A stretch of 64,000 bases of DNA, taken from contig JAEYPF010000016.1 of the NCBI GenBank assembly GCA_023411115.1, positions 124,001-188,000 of the forward strand, in the 5' to 3' direction. Made by a program: the position numbers and the translations under genes. The notes below the pieces were generated by a model. That model was not told where the DNA came from, made no database searches, and saw only the letters and a list, made by a program, of their open reading frames with translations. The first letter of the stretch is position 1. Every line of letters begins with the position of its first letter. Shown here piece by piece: positions 8,765 to 17,607 of the stretch. The DNA comes from Methanobacteriota archaeon (GTDB lineage: Archaea; Methanobacteriota; Methanobacteria; Methanobacteriales; Methanobacteriaceae).

Positions 8765-9334
8765 ATGACAAATAAAAGAAGAAAAGTGGCATGGGGAATA
8801 ACAGGAAGCGGCGATAAACTGGTAAAAATAACAAATATCGTTAGAGAGATAAAAGAAAAGTACGAAGATGAATTTGAAATACGGGCATATGTATCGAAAG
8901 CAGGAGACCAAGTTTTAAAATATTATGGCCTTTTTAAGCCACTGGAAATAGATTTCGACAGGCTTTGGATTGAAATTAATGCCAATGCACCATTTTTAGC
9001 AGGGGAAATACAGCTTGGGTCCTATGAATTCATGATAATTGCTCCTGCTACTTCCAATACAGTTGCAAAGATAGCATTAAGGATAGGTGATTCATTGATT
9101 CCTAATGCAGCAATTATGGGCCAGAAAGCAAACATTCCCATCTACATACTGCCATCTGATCTTGAAGCTGGGGTTACCGTAACACAACTTCCTGATGGAA
9201 GCGATCTTGAATTAATAATAAGAGAAGAAGACGTGGCACACGTTAAAAAGCTAGCCAGCATGGGTATTCATATATTAAAAAGTCCCGAAGAGATTTATGA
9301 GGTTTTTGAAAAGCACTCAAAAATTTCTCAATGA
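8765..9334 (+). CDS. Archaeoflavoprotein (AfpA / dihydromethanopterin-reductase-like)
   Basis: The 189-residue protein is a flavodoxin-like flavoprotein of the HFCD superfamily. The N-terminal VAWGITGSGDKL matches the FMN-binding loop of archaeoflavoprotein AfpA and of DmrX-type dihydromethanopterin reductases. The central motif MIIAPATSNTVAKIALRIGDSLIPNAA is the family's second flavin loop. AfpA accepts electrons from ferredoxin, and DmrX reduces dihydromethanopterin. The sequence alone does not separate these, and no typical CxxC cluster motif is present. The stop codon lies inside a perfect hairpin (9313-9348) that may end the transcript. Confidence 0.8.
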   Translation: MTNKRRKVAWGITGSGDKLVKITNIVREIKEKYEDEFEIRAYVSKAGDQVLKYYGLFKPLEIDFDRLWIEINANAPFLAGEIQLGSYEFMIIAPATSNTVAKIALRIGDSLIPNAAIMGQKANIPIYILPSDLEAGVTVTQLPDGSDLELIIREEDVAHVKKLASMGIHILKSPEEIYEVFEKHSKISQ

Positions 9335-9394
9335 GAAATTTTTGGTGCGTCAAAATTAAAAATTTTGACAGCATTCGAATAAATGAAATTTATT
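9313..9394. repeat. Three tandem hairpins at the 3' end of the archaeoflavoprotein gene
   Basis: The first hairpin pairs 9318-9330 with 9332-9344 over 13 bp, flanked by GCAC/GTGC, and includes the stop codon. The second is GTCAAAATT AAA AATTTTGAC at 9349-9369. The third is AATAAAT GAA ATTTATT at 9378-9394. The element opens with GCACTCAAAAATT, the same 13 bases that open the hairpins just after the tRNA at 27770, so the two are related copies. A role in transcription termination or mRNA 3'-end protection is likely. Confidence 0.85.
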
Positions 9395-9490
9395 TGGTAC
9401 ATTAAATCAAAGATCAAAAAGCACACAAATCTCAGATTGGAAGCTTAAAAAATGAAAATAGTTAATTATTATTTGTCTCGAGTTTGGATA

Positions 9491-9835
9491 TTAATGTATA
9501 CTTGATCGTGGCGCAGCGTCCCTTATCTGTAAAGTAACCTGAAATTTGTAGTTAGATCCGCTTTCCTCTTCTGTTAGATCGGATACTCCTCTAAAATAGT
9601 GATTCCATCTATCCCCAGAATCAGCAATATCCATTCCAAGAGATTCCATGTCATTTAAGCCAGAGAAAAATTGATATACGTCTATTAACTCGCTTCTTGG
9701 AGCTTTGATGTTTATCTGCACTACCCCGCCCGTTTTATTTAAAAATCTAACATAGTCTTCCTTTATTTTAATCATATTTTCTTTAAATCGTTTTTCTCCA
9801 CCTTCTTTTAGAAACACAACATCTGATTCGCTCAT
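9491..9835 (-). CDS. Hypothetical protein, unknown family
   Basis: From the ATG at 9835, preceded by AAAAGAGGTCG, the product has about 114 residues and begins MSESDVVFLKEGGEKRF. The longer frame from 9874 lacks a ribosome binding site at its start. The protein is soluble with mixed alpha/beta character. The middle VVQINIKAPRSELIDVYQFFSGLNDMESLGMDI suggests a small ferredoxin-like or ACT-like fold, but I cannot assign one. It has no operon partner; the 190-base gap to the next gene holds nothing recognisable. Confidence 0.6.
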   Translation of the reverse strand: MSESDVVFLKEGGEKRFKENMIKIKEDYVRFLNKTGGVVQINIKAPRSELIDVYQFFSGLNDMESLGMDIADSGDRWNHYFRGVSDLTEEESGSNYKFQVTLQIRDAAPRSSIH

Positions 9836-10025
9836 AAAACGACCTCTTTTTATTATATTAATAATTATGAGCATGAAAATATAAATTTCTTTCTATTTAA
9901 TAATTTTAGATTGAGCCGAAAATTAATTTAAAATACTGAAAAAATGTTAAAATATAAAAAATCATGGAAACTTAACTTGAAATGTATATTAATCCCATTT
10001 TATGGAAATAAGTAAAAAATAATAA

Positions 10026-10514
10026 TTAAAGTTTGTATCCAAATTCCCTTAAAAAATTCTTTCTGTACTCTTCATCCTCCTTATTTTCAATCCCTTTGGG
10101 TTTAAATCCATCTATAACCCCTAATATACCCTTTCCTTGTTCTGTTTCAGCAATTATTATCTGAACTGGATTTGCAGTTGCACAGTAAAGATGTACGACC
10201 TCAGGCACACTCATTATGCGCTGTATAATGTTGATTGGATAGGCATTTTTAAGAAATATCAAAAAAGAATGACCACATCCAATTTCAAACATTTTATCGC
10301 CTGCAAGCTTAGTAAGAGTTTCATTGTTACCTGATTTCCTAACTAAACAATGTCCTGAGGCTTCACTAAATGCCAACCCAAATTCAGCGTCTGGTACTGT
10401 ATTTACAATTGATTCATGTAGATCTTCAACTGTTTTTATAAAGTGGCTCTGACCTAAAATTAAGTTACAATCTTCTGGAGCTTCCAATTTTATAATCTTA
10501 GTTTCAAATTCCAT
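10026..10514 (-). CDS. Adenosine-specific kinase family protein
   Basis: This 162-residue protein fits the family named after the Pyrobaculum adenosine-specific kinase. The pattern includes NLILGQSHFIKTVEDLHE, FGLAFSEASG.CLVR..GN, and IGCGHSFLIFLKNAYPIN followed by a conserved core VCxATANPVQ-like segment (LYCATANPVQIIIAETEQGKGILGVIDG). Members bind adenosine or AMP; a cellular pathway has not been established, so the name is a family label. Length is typical. It is a single gene, divergent from the flavoredoxin gene. Confidence 0.85.
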   Translation of the reverse strand: MEFETKIIKLEAPEDCNLILGQSHFIKTVEDLHESIVNTVPDAEFGLAFSEASGHCLVRKSGNNETLTKLAGDKMFEIGCGHSFLIFLKNAYPINIIQRIMSVPEVVHLYCATANPVQIIIAETEQGKGILGVIDGFKPKGIENKEDEEYRKNFLREFGYKL

Positions 10515-10683
10515 ATTAATCCCTAATATTTCTATGAAATTTACAGTATTAATTTAATGCTTATCCACTGTTGGTTTTAAATAAGCTGATGAAAATTAAA
10601 TTTGAAATAGATACCAGTAACCTGTCCAATAACAGTTAATAATTAATAAAATGAGCTTCAATATTATTTAAACGGTGATAAAT

Positions 10684-11253
10684 ATGAAAAAGTCAATTGG
10701 TGCAAAAACAATTGTATATCCTACTCCAGTTTTTATCATTGGAACCTATGATAAAAATGGGAAGCCAAATGCTATGAATGCGGCTTGGGGAGGTATATCC
10801 TGCTCTGCTCCTCCATGCGTTTCAATTTCTTTAAGAGAAGCTACCTATACCCATGGAAATATTGTAGATAAAAAATCATTCACAGTAAATATTCCTTCTG
10901 AAAATTATATTAAAGAAGCAGACTATTTTGGAATTGCATCGGGAAAAAATGAGGATAAATTTGCTGCAACTGAATTAACACCTGTTAAAAGCGAACTTGT
11001 AGACGCCCCATACATTAAAGAATTTCCAATTGTTTTGGAATGTAAATTAGTTAATACTACAGAATTAGGGTTACATACACATTTTACAGGCGAAATAATG
11101 GATGTAAAGGTAAATGAAGATTTACTTGATAATGGAAACCCTAATATAGAACAGATCAAACCATTCCTGTATGATCCTTCATCCAGCACCTATTATGGTA
11201 TTGGTAAATATCTTGGAAAAGCATTTTCAATTGGAAAAGATATAAAAAAATAA
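10684..11253 (+). CDS. Flavin reductase-like (flavoredoxin) protein
   Basis: Translation likely starts at the ATG at 10684, five bases after GGTGATA, giving 189 residues. The split-barrel FMN-binding fold is indicated by VYPTPVFIIGTYDKNGKPNAMNAAWGG, SLREATYTHGNI and KSFTVNIPS, as in flavoredoxin and flavin reductase domain proteins. Such proteins pass electrons through bound FMN in anaerobes. The physiological partner is not shown by the context; it faces the adenosine-specific kinase gene across 160 bases. Confidence 0.85.
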   Translation: MKKSIGAKTIVYPTPVFIIGTYDKNGKPNAMNAAWGGISCSAPPCVSISLREATYTHGNIVDKKSFTVNIPSENYIKEADYFGIASGKNEDKFAATELTPVKSELVDAPYIKEFPIVLECKLVNTTELGLHTHFTGEIMDVKVNEDLLDNGNPNIEQIKPFLYDPSSSTYYGIGKYLGKAFSIGKDIKK

Positions 11254-11740
11254 TTTAAGATATTCAGTCCAATTATAATAAAAATCAATAGCATATAAAT
11301 ATTGTATGAATCTATAGCATCCATTTATAAATATTTAGCTAATTTAAATACCTTTCAAGTTCTTTTTTTTATAATTTAAAATAAAAATAGTACCAAATTA
11401 TGTTTGAAGGACATACATTAAAATATTAAACCATAAATTACGGCTTATTTTTTGAAAATATTTTTAATTAGAATCTATTTATTTAAAAGACCAATCTATA
11501 AATATTAACCTTATTCAGTTATTTTAATACCTTATAAAAAAGCTTTAAATAAAAAAATAAGATTTAAAAGAGTATATTTTCGGATTTTAAACCAAAATAT
11601 TTATATATAATCCATAATTGAACATTATCTTGTCCAGAAACTTTAAAAAACTTCTAAAATTTGATAAAACAAATTTTTTAAAGTACAAATTTAGTAGGTG
11701 TAGTTTTTGGATTTGGAGGCGGTAAAATTAAGGTAAAGGT
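11254..11740. promoter_or_regulatory. Promoter and long leader of wall-enzyme paralogue 1
   Basis: From about 11447 onward this stretch aligns with the region upstream of paralogue 2 (from about 12508), so the duplication included the regulatory DNA. A TATA box (TTTATATATAA, about 11600) is followed by a leader of roughly 100 bases. This carries AACATTATCTTGTCC, an A/T inverted repeat around AAACTTTAAAAAACTT, and the block TAGTAGGTGTAGTTTTTGG ending in TTTGGAGGCGGTAAAATTA. The same blocks precede paralogue 2, and a weaker version precedes paralogue 3. No ATG follows GGAGG at normal spacing. Confidence 0.65.
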
Positions 11741-11741
11741 T

Positions 11742-12415
11742 TTGTTAGCAATGCTCATCATTTTTAATATGGCATTGATTAGTTTAGATAGTATATACGC
11801 CACTACAGAGACTGAAAACACAACTTATCTTAATTCAACCCAGGAAATAACTGAAAACAGAGCAAGCAGTACAATGAAAACCCGAATTTAAATGACAACA
11901 CAGCTACAACTGGTACTACGAGTTCAAACGTAAAAAGTACACCAGTATCAGTGCCTGTCTCGATACAACAGTACCTTAAAGTAACTAAAAATTGCCAGGC
12001 AGCTGATTCACAGATTAAATCACTGGCAGTATCCATAACAAAGGGCAAAATTACAACATACGACAAATCAGTGGCGATTTTTAACTGGGTAAGAGATAAT
12101 TTGAGTTATTCCTTCTATTACAATACAAAATATGGGGCTGTAAGTACTCTTGCTAAACGGACGGGAAACTGTTGTGATACTACTCATCTAATGGTAGCCC
12201 TTTTAAGGACAATAGGAATTCCGGCGCGATATGTACACGGTTACTGTAAATTTTCAAGCGGGAACAGTTATGGTCATGTCTGGGCACAGGTATATATAGA
12301 TGGTAAATGGTATACTGCTGATGCAACCGGTTCTAGCAATACACTTGGCGTTATAAAAAATTGGAATACTGCAACAGCTAAAATATACAGTACATATGCT
12401 TCTTTACCATTTTAA
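11742..12415 (+). pseudogene. Secreted transglutaminase/endoisopeptidase-like paralogue 1, frameshifted
   Basis: A signal peptide is encoded from about 11730 (KVKVLLAM.., hydrophobic core, SIYA cleavage-like end), but this frame stops at 11889-11891. The remainder continues in another frame from about 11873 through the linker and a full C-terminal domain to 12415. One missing A after ACA at 11871-11873 would restore continuity. The C-terminal domain keeps the catalytic Cys (TGNCCDTTH), His (YGHVWAQ) and Asp (TADATG) of the pseudomurein endoisopeptidase (C71)/transglutaminase-like fold. Compared with the next two genes, the glycosidase-like domain is absent. Either a decayed gene, a sequencing error, or a phase-variable site; start codon uncertain. 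Confidence 0.65.
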
Positions 12416-12768
12416 GCGTGTGTATTAATTTATTTTTTAAAATTGAAGTACAAAAGCTTTACTATAAAGCATTTAAAGGTTAAATAAAGAAACATTAAAT
12501 CAACTATGGTAACTTATTTTTCCAAAATATCTCTAATTAGAACTTATTTATTTAAAAAAGCAACCCCTAGATTTTAACTCTATTAAGTCACTTTAATACA
12601 TTATAAGCTTGTTTTAAATGAAAAAATAAGATATTAAAGGGTGTTTTTCACAGTTTTGGACCAAAAGATTTATATAATCTGTGAAATTGAACATTATCTT
12701 GTCCAAAAACTTTAAAAAGTTTCTAAAATTTAAGAGAATAAATCCTTAAAGTATGAAGCTTAGTAGGT
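12416..12768. promoter_or_regulatory. Promoter and leader of wall-enzyme paralogue 2
   Basis: The TATA box GATTTATATAATC lies at about 12668-12680. The leader repeats the blocks found before paralogue 1: AACATTATCTTGTCCA, a hairpin AAACTTTAAAAAGTTT at about 12708-12723, TTCTAAAATTTAA, then TAGTAGGTGTGGTTTTTGG and TTTGGAGGCGGTAAAATTA, which run into the proposed coding start. Expected 5' leader is about 70-110 bases, long for this group. Confidence 0.65.
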
Positions 12769-15144
12769 GTGGTTTTTGGATTTGGAGGCGGTAAAATTAC
12801 GAGAAGAATGCTTTTAGCAGTGCTTATCGTTTTTAATATGGCACTGCTTAGTTTAGGCGATATATCTGCCACAATGGGAACAGAAAATGTAGCAGATTCC
12901 AATTTAAGCCCTAATTTAACAGAAAACGTAACAAACGCCACTGACTCGATTGATACTACTAACTTAACCGACATCAATAATTCAACAAGCAACAATATTT
13001 CCCAAATAAACTCTACCAATGACACAGTAAATATTCAGAGTACTATGAATGCCTCAGGCGACAGTTCTGATACAAAAAATACCAGCCCTTATACCAATAT
13101 TACGGGTATTTGGGTAAGATCAGATAGTGTATCTACATTAGATGTAAATGCATTATTAAAATCAAATATCACTGACATATTCGTGAAAGTCAATGCGACT
13201 AATTATCAAAGTGTGTTAACTGCCCTTTGGAATAAGGTTAGCGGTACATTAATACGAGTAAACGCGTGGATTACCTGTTTTCAGACTACATCCAGTAACG
13301 GCTCAACAACTTGGGTCGACCCACAAGGAAAATACAGCTATCAGGTGAAGGTTCCTTATACTGTTAAGGTGCAAACTCCTTACACACAGGCATACAAAGG
13401 TTGGTACACCAAAGCTTACAAAGTGAAAGTCAAAAAATGGTACAAATCATACTACAAATACCGCGGTAAATTGAAATATAAATGGAAGTATTACTGGACT
13501 TATAAAACAACTTATAAGAAAGTATACGGCTGGCTATATAAAACCGCTTATAAAACTAGTTACGTCACCCAATACAAATATGAAACAAGATATAGCTATA
13601 ATACAACTTATAATACCAACTTAGTCAATTTTATCTCAAATGTAACAAGTTACAGTGTAAATGGAACACATGTAGATGGAATACACCTTGATTACGTAAG
13701 ATATCCTGGTACAGCATACAAATACACAAACAGTACTGAAACAATAACTTCATTTGTAGCGCAGGTTTACAACAAAGTGAAATCAATTAATTCATCAGTA
13801 GCAGTTTCAGCGGCTTTAATGCCTGAAGGATCAGTGAATGATTACTACTACGGACAAAATTACACACAACTTTCTAAATATCTCGATTTCATGGTCCCTA
13901 TGATTTACAAGGGTAATTATGGATATGATAGTTCAACAGGCACCAGCAGTAGCGGGAAAAATGGAACAGACTGGATAGGCTCAACCGTAGCTTACATAGT
14001 TAGTCAAGCCAATGGAACACCAGTTGTAGCGGGTCTTCAAACGTACCGATCAGACGACAACACAATACCATTATCAGCAGAGGAACTACAAAACGACATA
14101 GACGCAGCAATAGGTAACGGATCTTCAGGATACGCATTATTCAGATACGGTTTAATAAGTAGCGACTTCATGCCTACCAAAAGTGTTAGCGAACAGGGCA
14201 GCGCTGCGAATAATACTACAAATGGTACTTTTGGTGAATTTACCCTAGCACAAATTGAGAGTGCAGCAGCAAGTGTTATGTCGTTCATCGAATCTAATAA
14301 CAAGTTACCTAATTACGTAACAATTGGTACTAGTCAGATTACAATGCCACAGTTTTTACAGATGCTAGCTACAAGTTTACTGCAAATTAACGGAACAAAC
14401 ACGGCAATATCCCCAGGAAACGTAAGCAATCCTGTAAATTACACAGGAAACTATGTATACGGAAACGTATACACCACAGAATACATGAATATTGCTCAGT
14501 CAATAATAACATTCATAGATACGTACAATATGGCTCCAGCTTACGCAAATAGTTCTCTAGGGAAAATTCAGTACGAAACTTTAATCTATGCATTTTCAAA
14601 GATACTCAATTACTATGGTACTAACAACAGTCTACCAAACTATGTTTCAATAGATTCAACTATTGCTAATCCAAGTTCGACATCTTCATCTTTACTACAG
14701 TATCTTCAAGCAACCACCAATTGTCAAGTAAACGACGCAAGCATCAAAGCACTAGCAGCAGCAATAACAAGCGGTAAAACATCGGCATATGATAAAGCAG
14801 TGGCAATTTTTAACTGGGTAAGAGACAATATAGGGTATTCGTTCTATTACAACACCAAATATGGAGCTGCAGGTACATTAAGTATGAAAACAGGTAACTG
14901 TGTTGATACTGCTCACCTTTTAATTGCTCTTGATAGGGCTGCAGGAATTCCTGCAAGATATGAACATCTTTATGCTCAATTTTCAAGTGGTAATTGGTAC
15001 GGGCACGTTATTGCACAAATTTACGTGAACGGTCAGTGGTACAATGCGGATGCGACAAGTACTAGCAACACGTTTGGGGTTATAAAAAGTTGGAATACTG
15101 CAACGGCAACCTATTATGGAACATATGCTTCATTACCTTTTTAA
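12769..15144 (+). CDS. Secreted glycosidase-like / pseudomurein endoisopeptidase-like fusion (paralogue 2)
   Basis: The 791-residue product has a signal peptide (RRMLLAVLIVFNMALLSLGDISA), a Ser/Thr/Asn-rich linker, then a glycoside-hydrolase-like TIM barrel of the GHL10/DUF4015 kind (about 110-460). That barrel is recognised by GIWVRS, VNAWITCF, GIHLDYVRYPG and VPMIYKGNYGYD, and is interrupted by a Tyr/Lys/Trp-rich segment (about 195-285). Two pseudomurein-binding repeats follow (about 490-540 and 570-625, FIESNNKLPNYV and NYYGTNNSLPNYV). The C-terminal C71-like domain has a Cys711-His746-Asp761 triad. The protein is predicted to bind and cut or remodel pseudomurein outside the cell. The GTG at 12769 is provisional; the ATG at 12808 is the first clear alternative and would trim the N-region to one basic residue. 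Confidence 0.8.
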   Translation: MVFGFGGGKITRRMLLAVLIVFNMALLSLGDISATMGTENVADSNLSPNLTENVTNATDSIDTTNLTDINNSTSNNISQINSTNDTVNIQSTMNASGDSSDTKNTSPYTNITGIWVRSDSVSTLDVNALLKSNITDIFVKVNATNYQSVLTALWNKVSGTLIRVNAWITCFQTTSSNGSTTWVDPQGKYSYQVKVPYTVKVQTPYTQAYKGWYTKAYKVKVKKWYKSYYKYRGKLKYKWKYYWTYKTTYKKVYGWLYKTAYKTSYVTQYKYETRYSYNTTYNTNLVNFISNVTSYSVNGTHVDGIHLDYVRYPGTAYKYTNSTETITSFVAQVYNKVKSINSSVAVSAALMPEGSVNDYYYGQNYTQLSKYLDFMVPMIYKGNYGYDSSTGTSSSGKNGTDWIGSTVAYIVSQANGTPVVAGLQTYRSDDNTIPLSAEELQNDIDAAIGNGSSGYALFRYGLISSDFMPTKSVSEQGSAANNTTNGTFGEFTLAQIESAAASVMSFIESNNKLPNYVTIGTSQITMPQFLQMLATSLLQINGTNTAISPGNVSNPVNYTGNYVYGNVYTTEYMNIAQSIITFIDTYNMAPAYANSSLGKIQYETLIYAFSKILNYYGTNNSLPNYVSIDSTIANPSSTSSSLLQYLQATTNCQVNDASIKALAAAITSGKTSAYDKAVAIFNWVRDNIGYSFYYNTKYGAAGTLSMKTGNCVDTAHLLIALDRAAGIPARYEHLYAQFSSGNWYGHVIAQIYVNGQWYNADATSTSNTFGVIKSWNTATATYYGTYASLPF

Positions 15145-15453
15145 ATGAAGTCTATGTTTTTGTTTTTCTTTTTTAATTAAAATTAGACCCTTTATTAATA
15201 TTTAATCATTTAAAATAGCTTTATTTAGTTTTTATTTGTTTTTAAAATTTATTAATCATTTATTAAATTTTTTATAGGTATATAACTGTATTAAATGAGT
15301 TTAAAATTGTAAATAAGTATTAAAATAGTTTTTTCACAATTTTAAACCAAAATCATTATATAATCTGTGAAAATGAACATAATTTCTGTCCATAAACTTC
15401 AAAAGATTTCAGGGACATAAAAACATTATTTTGAAATCTCGTAGGCGTAGTTT
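15145..15453. promoter_or_regulatory. Promoter and leader of wall-enzyme paralogue 3
   Basis: A TATA-like TCATTATATAATCTGTGAAAA occurs at about 15352-15372 and matches the corresponding site of paralogue 2. The leader retains GAACATAATTTCTGTCC and a diverged GTAGGCGTAGTTTTTGGG preceding TTGGAGGCGGTAAAATTACG. The first 200 bases are AT-rich without recognisable features. Confidence 0.6.
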
Positions 15454-17313
15454 TTGGGCTTGGAGGCGGTAAAATTACGTAATAAAGTATTTTTAGCAGT
15501 GTTCATCATTTTTAATATGGCATTGCTTAGTTTAGGCGATATATCTGCCACAGAAGAAAATATAGATACAGCAGATTCTAATTTAACCTCTCAAATAACA
15601 TATAATATAACCAATACCCCTAGCTCAACTAACGTTACCAATTTAACAGATATTAACAGTTCTAAAATAAATTCAATCAATGATACAGCAAATATTGAAA
15701 ATATTACATATGCTGCAGGTAATAATGCTTCAAATAACTATACAAATATTCATGGAATATGGATTAGCTCAGGTGATGTGAATAATTTAGACGTAGAATC
15801 ATTGATAAATGCAAATATCACCGATATATTCGTAAAAATCAACAACACCAATTATCAAAGCATAATAGATGCCATTTTAATCAAGGTCAAAGGTACAGGA
15901 ATACGAGTAAATGCATGGATTACCTGTTTTAAAGATTCAAGTGGAAGTTGGGTTGATCCACAGGGGATATACAGCTATCAAATAGCAGTTCCTTATACTG
16001 CAGCTGTCAAAGTAGCTTACAAAAAATCATGGTATAAATCCTGGTACAAGTACTGGTACAAATACCGTGGAAAATGGAGATACAAGTGGAAGTACACTTG
16101 GAGATACAAATGGCTGTACAAAACCAGCTACGTAACAAAATACTATTACAGTACACAATATTTCTCCAGTACAACATATAGGGACAATTTAACCAATTTT
16201 ATCTCAGACATTGCCACAAATTACAATATAAATGGAATACACCTTGATTATGTAAGATATTCTGGAGTTGCACAGTATGGAAACGCTGCTTATCAGCAGC
16301 CCGGTGGGTTGAATGCCGCAGTAAATTCAATAACATCATTCGTTGCAAATGTTCATTCTACAATATATTCAACAAATAACTTGAATGTATCCAATAAACC
16401 ATATATAAGCCTTTCAGCAGCTTTAATGCCTGAAGGATCTTTAAATGATTACTACTACGGACAAAATTACACACAACTTGCAAATTACCTTGATTTTATG
16501 GTCCCTATGATTTACAAGGGTAATTATGGATATGATAGTTCAACAGGCACCAGCAGTAGTGGGAAAAATGGAACAGACTGGATAGGCTCAACCGTAGCAT
16601 ATATAGTCAGTCAAACTAACGGAACACCTGTTGTAGCTGGTCTTCAAGCATACCGATCAGACGACAACACAACACCATTATCAGCAGAGGAACTACAAAA
16701 CGACATAGACGCAGCGATAAATAACGGATCTTCAGGATACGTGCTATTCAAATATGGATTGATAAGCAGTGATTTTATAAATATAAATACTACAGATTCA
16801 AACGGAACAGTCGAATCAGAAGGAACACAATTACCCCCATCAACGTCAATACCCTCAGAATTACAGCAATATATTCAAGCGACCGCCAATTGCCAGGTAA
16901 ATGATACAAGCATCAAAGCACTGGCAGCATCGTTAATAGTTGGTAAAACGTCAGTATATGACAGAGCAGCGGCGATTTTTAACTGGGTAAGGGACAATCT
17001 GGGTTATTCATTCTATTATAATACCAAATATGGAGCTGCAGGTACATTAAGCATGAAAACAGGGAACTGCGTTGATACTGCTCACTTAGTAGTTGCTCTT
17101 GAAAGAGCTGCAGGGATTCCTGCACGTTATGAGCACCTTTATGCCCAGTTTACAAGCGGCAGCTGGTATGGACATGTAATTGCTCAAATTTACGTGAACG
17201 GTCAGTGGTACAGAGCAGATGGTACAAGTTACAGTAATGCATTTGGGGTTATAAAAAGTTGGAATACTGCAACAGCGACATACTACGGAACATATGCTTC
17301 ATTGCCTTTCTAA
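15454..17313 (+). CDS. Secreted glycosidase-like / pseudomurein endoisopeptidase-like fusion (paralogue 3)
   Basis: This 619-residue relative of the preceding gene has a signal peptide (NKVFLAVFIIFNMALLSLGDISA) and the GHL-type barrel with GIHLDYVRYSG and VPMIYKGNYGYD. A shorter Tyr/Lys/Trp-rich insertion lies at about 180-240, and the C-terminal domain has Cys539, His574 and Asp589. It lacks the two pseudomurein-binding repeats of paralogue 2; a Pro/Ser linker joins the domains. The frame used starts at TTG 15454, inside the conserved leader block, so the true start is unsure. The barrel centre is almost identical in nucleotide sequence to paralogue 2 (about 16500-16740 versus 13890-14130), pointing to gene conversion. 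Likely role: wall turnover, autolysis, or attack on other methanogens. Confidence 0.8.
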   Translation: MGLEAVKLRNKVFLAVFIIFNMALLSLGDISATEENIDTADSNLTSQITYNITNTPSSTNVTNLTDINSSKINSINDTANIENITYAAGNNASNNYTNIHGIWISSGDVNNLDVESLINANITDIFVKINNTNYQSIIDAILIKVKGTGIRVNAWITCFKDSSGSWVDPQGIYSYQIAVPYTAAVKVAYKKSWYKSWYKYWYKYRGKWRYKWKYTWRYKWLYKTSYVTKYYYSTQYFSSTTYRDNLTNFISDIATNYNINGIHLDYVRYSGVAQYGNAAYQQPGGLNAAVNSITSFVANVHSTIYSTNNLNVSNKPYISLSAALMPEGSLNDYYYGQNYTQLANYLDFMVPMIYKGNYGYDSSTGTSSSGKNGTDWIGSTVAYIVSQTNGTPVVAGLQAYRSDDNTTPLSAEELQNDIDAAINNGSSGYVLFKYGLISSDFININTTDSNGTVESEGTQLPPSTSIPSELQQYIQATANCQVNDTSIKALAASLIVGKTSVYDRAAAIFNWVRDNLGYSFYYNTKYGAAGTLSMKTGNCVDTAHLVVALERAAGIPARYEHLYAQFTSGSWYGHVIAQIYVNGQWYRADGTSYSNAFGVIKSWNTATATYYGTYASLPF

Positions 17314-17607
17314 ATGAAGTATATTCCTTTATTTCTTTTTAAATCTGACAAGAATAATTAGATATTTATTTAATTTATTATCATAATTAGATGTGTATTT
17401 TTTTCAGGTTCAACCATCATTTATAAATATCAGTAAATCATAAATTGTCATTAATAATCATTATATATAATGAAATCTACATTTGAACTTTTATCATTTC
17501 TCAATTTTTAAGATGAATTATTTTAAAAAAACAGTTATACTATTTAAAATTATAATAAGTAAAGATTTGAGCTTTACAGTTATTCTCAAAAAAGAAATGG
17601 TGTCGGT

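Noticed and set aside
11830..12066. Minus-strand frame opposite paralogue 1
   Set aside because: It lies over the start of a conserved catalytic domain encoded on the plus strand and shows no family pattern.
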